From contig JBQTHV010000065.1 of assembly GCA_052389555.1 (NCBI GenBank), forward strand, positions 1 through 10,231: a stretch of DNA of 10,231 nt, in the 5' to 3' direction. Both the position numbers and the translations under genes were made by a program. Source of the DNA: JABFSM01 sp052389555. GTDB lineage: Bacteria > Gemmatimonadota > Gemmatimonadetes > Gemmatimonadales > GWC2-71-9. Positions 6,782 to 10,231 of the stretch are shown one piece after another; the stretch's first letter is position 1; the number at the start of each line of letters is the position of its first letter. The notes beneath the pieces were generated by a model, which saw nothing but the letters and a program-made list of their open reading frames with translations, ran no database searches and was not told the origin of the DNA.

Positions 6782-7558
6782 ATGTGGAAGACGAACCTCA
6801 AGGTCCTGCTCGTCGCGGTGGTGGTGATCGGGTTCTACACCGGGGTGGCCCACGTTATCCCCCAGCTCCCCTCGGAAGTGCCGGAAGAGCTCGATCTCTC
6901 CGGCGGCGCGAGTGCGGAGGCTCTGGTGGCGGCGGGAGAGAAGGTGTTCAACGGAGCCGGCGGGTGCACCGCCTGCCACGGGTTGGGCACCCGGGCGCCG
7001 AATCTGCTGACCGACCATGCCGGTCAGGGTCCGATCGGGGCGCGGTGCGGCTCGCGCAAGCCGGGGACAGACTGCAAGGCCTACCTCTACGAATCGATGA
7101 TCTCGCCGGCCGGGTATCTGGTGCCGGGGTTCGAGAACATCATGCCCGACATGCGACGCCAGCTCTCGGAGGACCAGATCTGGGCAGTGGTGGCCTATCT
7201 ACAATCCCAGGGGGGTGAAGTCACCGTGACGGCGGCGGACCTCCCGAAGGCCACGCCCGGGGCGGTCCCGGCCGGCCCGGCCGTCACCGCGACGACCGAT
7301 CCTAACGCGCTGCTCGCCGAGAAGGGCTGCCTCGGCTGTCACGTGCTCGAAGGCAAGGGGGTGGCGATCGGACCGCCGTTCGACGGAATCGGCCGGCGGC
7401 GCAACGCCGAGTATATCCGTCGCTCGATTCTCTTTCCTAACGCGGATACCGCGAGAGGGTACGAGAAGTTCGCCGGCACCATGCCGCCGATTTTCGGCCA
7501 GCAGCTTTCCGCGGCCCAGCTCGAGGTGTTGGTGCAGTTCCTCGCGGGGCGCAAATGA
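6782..7558 (+). CDS. Membrane-anchored dihaem cytochrome c
   Basis: A 258-residue protein with an N-terminal hydrophobic helix (about 7-27) that acts as signal anchor, followed by two class I cytochrome c domains exposed outside the membrane. Haem sites are CTACH at 62-66 and CLGCH at 183-187. Likely sixth ligands are M121 or M124 (NIMPDM) and M234 (GTMPPIF). C89 and C98 sit in a loop of the first domain and could form a disulfide. An Ala/Pro-rich linker (about 153-172) joins the domains. The gene starts six bases after the CydA-like stop and its own stop overlaps the next ATG (ATGA 7555-7558). It is a natural candidate electron partner of the CydA-like protein (inference). Confidence 0.9.
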   Translation: MWKTNLKVLLVAVVVIGFYTGVAHVIPQLPSEVPEELDLSGGASAEALVAAGEKVFNGAGGCTACHGLGTRAPNLLTDHAGQGPIGARCGSRKPGTDCKAYLYESMISPAGYLVPGFENIMPDMRRQLSEDQIWAVVAYLQSQGGEVTVTAADLPKATPGAVPAGPAVTATTDPNALLAEKGCLGCHVLEGKGVAIGPPFDGIGRRRNAEYIRRSILFPNADTARGYEKFAGTMPPIFGQQLSAAQLEVLVQFLAGRK

Positions 7559-8358
7559 GCAGGCTCACCACCGCGCTCCGGCACCCGTTCTGGCAGGCGG
7601 TGGCCCTATTCGCCGGCTCGTACCTGCTATTCAAGTACGGGCTGGCGTACCTGCCACCGCTGATTGGCATGAAGAGCGCGCCGGTCCCGCGGAGCGTCCT
7701 GGTCCAGTACATGCTCATCGCCGCGGCCGGTATTCTCATCTACCTGAGCAGCGACGCCCAGCGCTGGGAGCGCTTCAAGCAGCCGATCAGCGCGGCGTTG
7801 GTGGATCCGAATAAGCGCTGGATCCGCAGCTCGTTCCTGGTGGTCTTCCCCCTTTTGGTCGCCTTCGCCACCTACCGGCAGGCCAAGCCGAAAGTCCCGC
7901 TGCCGATTCAGCTCCGCTCGATCCATCCCGCGAACCCAAGCCAGATCACGGTGCGGGGCAAGACCTTGACCCTCGCGACCCTCGAGAACCCGCTTCGGAA
8001 GAGTGGGTCACTGGAAGAGCATCTCCGGACCGGGAAGCGGATCTACTACCAGAATTGCCTGCCCTGCCACGGCGACCTACTCGATGGCCGGGGCCACTTC
8101 GCCCACGGTTTCAATCCTACACCCGGCTCTTTTGCGGACCCCGGCACCATCGCGCAGCTCAGCGAGAGCTTCGTGTTCTGGCGAGTCGCCAAGGGCGGGC
8201 CGGGTCTGCCGCGCGAGGGAACGCCGTGGAATTCCGCGATGCCGGTGTGGGACGAGTTCCTCACCGAAGAGGAGATCTGGTCGGTGATCATTTTCATCTA
8301 CGAGCAATCGGGTTGGAAGCCGCGGGCGCTCGAAACCGCGGGGGGCGAAAAGCAGTGA
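7555..8358 (+). CDS. Membrane-anchored monohaem cytochrome c with multi-helix N-terminus
   Basis: A 267-residue protein. Three hydrophobic segments in the N-terminal 110 residues (about 12-33, 47-64 and 92-106) precede a soluble cytochrome c domain. The haem site is CLPCH at 168-172, with the probable Met ligand M229 in SAMPVW, a typical class I arrangement ending in an EEEIWSVIIFIYE helix. The helical N-terminus is longer than a simple anchor and may pack against another membrane subunit; no known quinone- or haem-b-binding motif is evident in it. Translation is probably coupled on both sides: ATG overlaps the upstream stop and its TGA overlaps the next GTG. Role as a redox subunit of the same chain is inference. 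Confidence 0.87.
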   Translation: MSRLTTALRHPFWQAVALFAGSYLLFKYGLAYLPPLIGMKSAPVPRSVLVQYMLIAAAGILIYLSSDAQRWERFKQPISAALVDPNKRWIRSSFLVVFPLLVAFATYRQAKPKVPLPIQLRSIHPANPSQITVRGKTLTLATLENPLRKSGSLEEHLRTGKRIYYQNCLPCHGDLLDGRGHFAHGFNPTPGSFADPGTIAQLSESFVFWRVAKGGPGLPREGTPWNSAMPVWDEFLTEEEIWSVIIFIYEQSGWKPRALETAGGEKQ

Positions 8359-9935
8359 GGCTCGGCGCTCGGCGCTCGGCGGCTCGGCGGCTCGGCGGCG
8401 GACTCGCCCTGGTGGCCCTGGCTTCCTTTACTCTGTCTGCTCAGGCGCCGCCCGGGAAAGCGATCTACGACACGTGGTGCGCCGGCTGTCACGGCGACAC
8501 CGGCGCCGGAGACGGCTATGCCGCCGCGCTCATGCTGCCGCGACCCCGCGATTTTACCAGGGGGGTCTTCCAGGTCCGCACTACGGCAAGCGGCGAGCTC
8601 CCCACCGACTCCGACCTCCGCAGAGTGGTGGACGAGGGCATGCCGGGGACCGCCATGCCGGAGTGGAAGTCGCGGCTCTCCGAGCAGGAACGCGCCGACG
8701 TGATCGGGTACCTCAAGACTTTTTCCCGCTTCTTCCAGGGAGGAGCCGCTCCCCAGGCCCTCGGCTTCGGGAAGCCGCCCGGCCGGAGCGAGGCGGGGAT
8801 CGCGGAGGGACGCGAGGTGTTCCGCAAGCTGGAGTGCTTCAAGTGTCACGGCCAGGGGGGCCGGGGCGACGGCACCTCGGCGCCGACCCTGAAGGACGAC
8901 TGGGGCCATCCAATCCGAGCGACCGATCTCACCAAGAGCTGGAATTTCAACGGAGGGTCTTCGGTCGAGGAGATCTACGCCCGACTCCGCACCGGCCTCG
9001 ACGGCACTCCGATGCCCTCGTTCAGCGATGCCCTCGAGGCGAAGGTGGTCACCGAAGAGCAGCTCTGGCGGCTGGCCCAATACGTTCGCAGCCTGTCGCC
9101 CGAGCAGCCTCCCGAAGGGCGAGAAGTCATCCGGGCACGGCTAATTCCAGGAAAGCTGCCCTCGGGTCCGGGGGACAGCCTGTGGGCGCAGGTCGAACCA
9201 GCCTACGTTCCCCTGGTCGGTCAGATCATCCAGAAGCCTCGCTGGTTCCTGCCGACGGTGGACGCCGTCTGGGTGCAAGCGCTGCATGACGGGACCCGGC
9301 TTGCCCTGCGGCTGGTCTGGCACGATCCGTCCCAGAGCCCGGATTCCGCCTGGGACGAGTGGCTGGGGCGAATCGTCCAGACCGCGTCCGACGCCGATGA
9401 ACCGATTCCGACCATCCAGGGCCCGGACCGCTTGGTCCTGCAGATGCCCAAACAGGTGTCAGAAGATGCGGAGCGACCGTATTTTCTCCAGGGCAGCGCG
9501 CGGCGTCCGGTCTACCTGGTTCGCTGGATCAGCGATTCCGACCGGGTGGAGGAGGGCGTCGCCATGGGCCTGGGTCATTTCACTCCCCAGGCTGCGAGCT
9601 CCCGGTGGATCCACGCGGCGCGGTTCGAGAATGGCGAGTGGCAACTCCAGCTCGTAGGGCCGCTCGTCCCGACGGACAGCTCGGCGGCGCCGGCCTTCCA
9701 CCCCGGGCAGGCGATCCCGATCGCTCTCTTCGCAGCGGACGGCTCCAACGGCGAGGGAGAAGTGCGCGGCTCGGTAAGCGCCTGGTACAGCATTTATCTT
9801 GAAGTTCCGGTCCCCGTGAGAGTCTATGTGGAGCCGGTTGTGGCCGGATTGCTCACGGTGGGGCTCGGCATATTGGTCATCTATCGAGCGCAACGGCGCG
9901 AGCCCCGCGTCGGAAGCTCCAACCTGGAGGGATAA
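8355..9935 (+). CDS. Dihaem cytochrome c fused to an ethylbenzene-dehydrogenase/DMSO-reductase gamma-like domain
   Basis: A 526-residue exported protein. The signal peptide has a basic n-region (RLGARRSAARR), a hydrophobic core near 15-27 and probable cleavage after A31 (SAQA). Two cytochrome c domains follow: CAGCH at 42-46 with M101 (TAMPEW), and CFKCH at 161-165 with M220 (TPMPSF). Residues about 274-485 resemble the EB_dh-type haem b-binding domain of gamma subunits of type II DMSO-reductase-family enzymes (EbdC, DdhC, ClrC, NxrC): LWAQVEPAYVPL, LALRLVWHDPSQS, GPDRLVLQMPK and VYLVRWISD. A C-terminal helix (about 494-510) anchors it to the membrane with a basic tail inside. GTG 8355 is chosen because it overlaps the upstream stop (GTGA) and gives a proper signal peptide; the frame stays open upstream but only inside the previous gene. 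A catalytic molybdenum subunit is not in this window. No haem b ligands were assigned. Confidence 0.85.
   Translation: MRLGARRSAARRLGGGLALVALASFTLSAQAPPGKAIYDTWCAGCHGDTGAGDGYAAALMLPRPRDFTRGVFQVRTTASGELPTDSDLRRVVDEGMPGTAMPEWKSRLSEQERADVIGYLKTFSRFFQGGAAPQALGFGKPPGRSEAGIAEGREVFRKLECFKCHGQGGRGDGTSAPTLKDDWGHPIRATDLTKSWNFNGGSSVEEIYARLRTGLDGTPMPSFSDALEAKVVTEEQLWRLAQYVRSLSPEQPPEGREVIRARLIPGKLPSGPGDSLWAQVEPAYVPLVGQIIQKPRWFLPTVDAVWVQALHDGTRLALRLVWHDPSQSPDSAWDEWLGRIVQTASDADEPIPTIQGPDRLVLQMPKQVSEDAERPYFLQGSARRPVYLVRWISDSDRVEEGVAMGLGHFTPQAASSRWIHAARFENGEWQLQLVGPLVPTDSSAAPAFHPGQAIPIALFAADGSNGEGEVRGSVSAWYSIYLEVPVPVRVYVEPVVAGLLTVGLGILVIYRAQRREPRVGSSNLEG
8361..8398 (+). repeat. CTCGGCG(G) tandem repeat encoding a signal-peptide n-region
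   Basis: Two heptamers CTCGGCG (8361-8374) followed by three octamers CTCGGCGG (8375-8398) begin three bases after the GTG start codon of the cytochrome. Translated, they give the Arg-rich, positively charged LGARRSAARRLGG segment that serves as the signal-peptide n-region. The unit is the same as at 4644-4678, so it is a dispersed short repeat of this genome rather than a private feature of one gene. Confidence 0.8.
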
Positions 9936-10231
9936 TGCGATACCCGATTCTGAGCGCGGTTCTGATCCTCGCTGCCTGCGGCAAGGGCCAGGAAGCCAGG
10001 CCGGCAGCGGACACGACCGCCCCCGCCGCGGGAGCCCCCACCGCCGCCCCGGCCGGAGGGGCGACCATTACCGGGATGATCAAGTTCTCGGGAACTCCGC
10101 CCGCCAATCCTACGATCGACATGAGCGAGGAGGCGGCCTGCAAGGGGAAGTACACCACGGCGCCGACCGATCCCCAGGTGGTGGTCACCGGAGGGATGCT
10201 TGCCAACGCCTTCGTCTACGTGAAAAGCGGG
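9935..10231 (+). CDS. Lipoprotein with carboxypeptidase-regulatory/cupredoxin-associated-like domain (N-terminal part)
   Basis: The first 99 residues of a gene that runs off the window. A short hydrophobic leader ends in a lipobox (LAAC, Cys15), predicting a lipid-anchored exported protein. A low-complexity Ala/Pro/Thr linker follows (about 20-43), and then a beta-rich segment starting ITGMIKFSGTPP, with C66 in EEAACKGKY and VVVTGGMLANAFVYVKSG at the end. This resembles proteins labelled carboxypeptidase-regulatory-like or methylamine-utilisation-like that occur near cytochromes and sometimes lead into a cupredoxin fold; the rest of the gene is needed to decide. ATG 9935 overlaps the upstream TAA by one base, and GGAGGG at 9926-9931 is a good Shine-Dalgarno sequence, so it belongs to the same operon. 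Confidence 0.75.
   Translation, partial: MRYPILSAVLILAACGKGQEARPAADTTAPAAGAPTAAPAGGATITGMIKFSGTPPANPTIDMSEEAACKGKYTTAPTDPQVVVTGGMLANAFVYVKSG

Noticed and set aside
4964..7018. 684-codon open frame on the minus strand
   Set aside because: Antisense to the CydA-like gene; composition is dominated by His, Arg, Glu and Pro and shows no membrane or domain pattern.
8055..8354. Upstream in-frame extension of the last cytochrome gene
   Set aside because: The extension overlaps the coding end of the previous cytochrome, has no domain content, and would bury the signal peptide in the protein interior.
1..10231. tRNA, rRNA, CRISPR array, insertion sequence or attachment site
   Set aside because: No cloverleaf, conserved rRNA segment, spaced direct repeats, transposase frame or terminal inverted repeats were found by reading; the strand is almost entirely filled by coupled genes.

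Overview
This window is a high-GC bacterial segment (about two thirds G+C by eye) with every credible gene on the + strand. Genes are packed with 1 to 11 base stop/start overlaps of the ATGA, GTGA and TAATG kinds, apart from one 6-base gap and one 119-base gap. The contents look like part of a respiratory electron-transfer locus of an uncultured soil or sediment-type bacterium. The mix of PCP_red-domain proteins, a lone divergent CydA-like oxidase subunit, several c-type cytochromes and a DMSO-reductase-type gamma haem domain recalls Nitrospira, NC10 and Gemmatimonadota genomes. The lineage cannot be fixed from this sequence; Gemmatimonadota is only a guess.

Bases 1-1593 hold the end of an unknown membrane protein, an Mrp/NBP35-type P-loop Fe-S carrier, a small protein with a zinc-ribbon-like N-terminus and a C-terminal PCP_red domain, and a small single-cluster ferredoxin. 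All are joined by 4-base overlaps. Bases 1594-1712 are the only real intergenic gap. It carries a promoter-like TTGACA/TATAGT pair whose -35 overlaps the ferredoxin stop, a four-tract G-quadruplex motif, and a strong Shine-Dalgarno sequence that serves an apparent CTG start codon.

Bases 1713-5049 encode a 658-residue tandem universal-stress protein with a long C-terminal extension holding two PCP_red-like modules, then a radical SAM/SPASM protein (AhbD/NirJ-like) that also ends in a PCP_red module. Counting the small upstream protein, the locus has four ungapped copies of the same ~50-residue module in three unrelated architectures. This is the most unusual feature of the window.

Bases 5042-10231 are the membrane/periplasmic part: a CydA-like cytochrome bd oxidase subunit I with no CydB beside it, three c-type cytochrome genes with five CxxCH haem sites in total (the last also carrying an ethylbenzene-dehydrogenase/DMSO-reductase gamma-like domain and a C-terminal anchor), and the start of a lipoprotein. 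The inferred picture is a periplasmic or membrane electron chain feeding the CydA-like protein, with the upstream genes supplying Fe-S, cofactor or assembly functions. A CTCGGCG short tandem repeat occurs twice inside coding sequence, once in the SPASM region of the radical SAM gene and once as the basic n-region of a cytochrome signal peptide.
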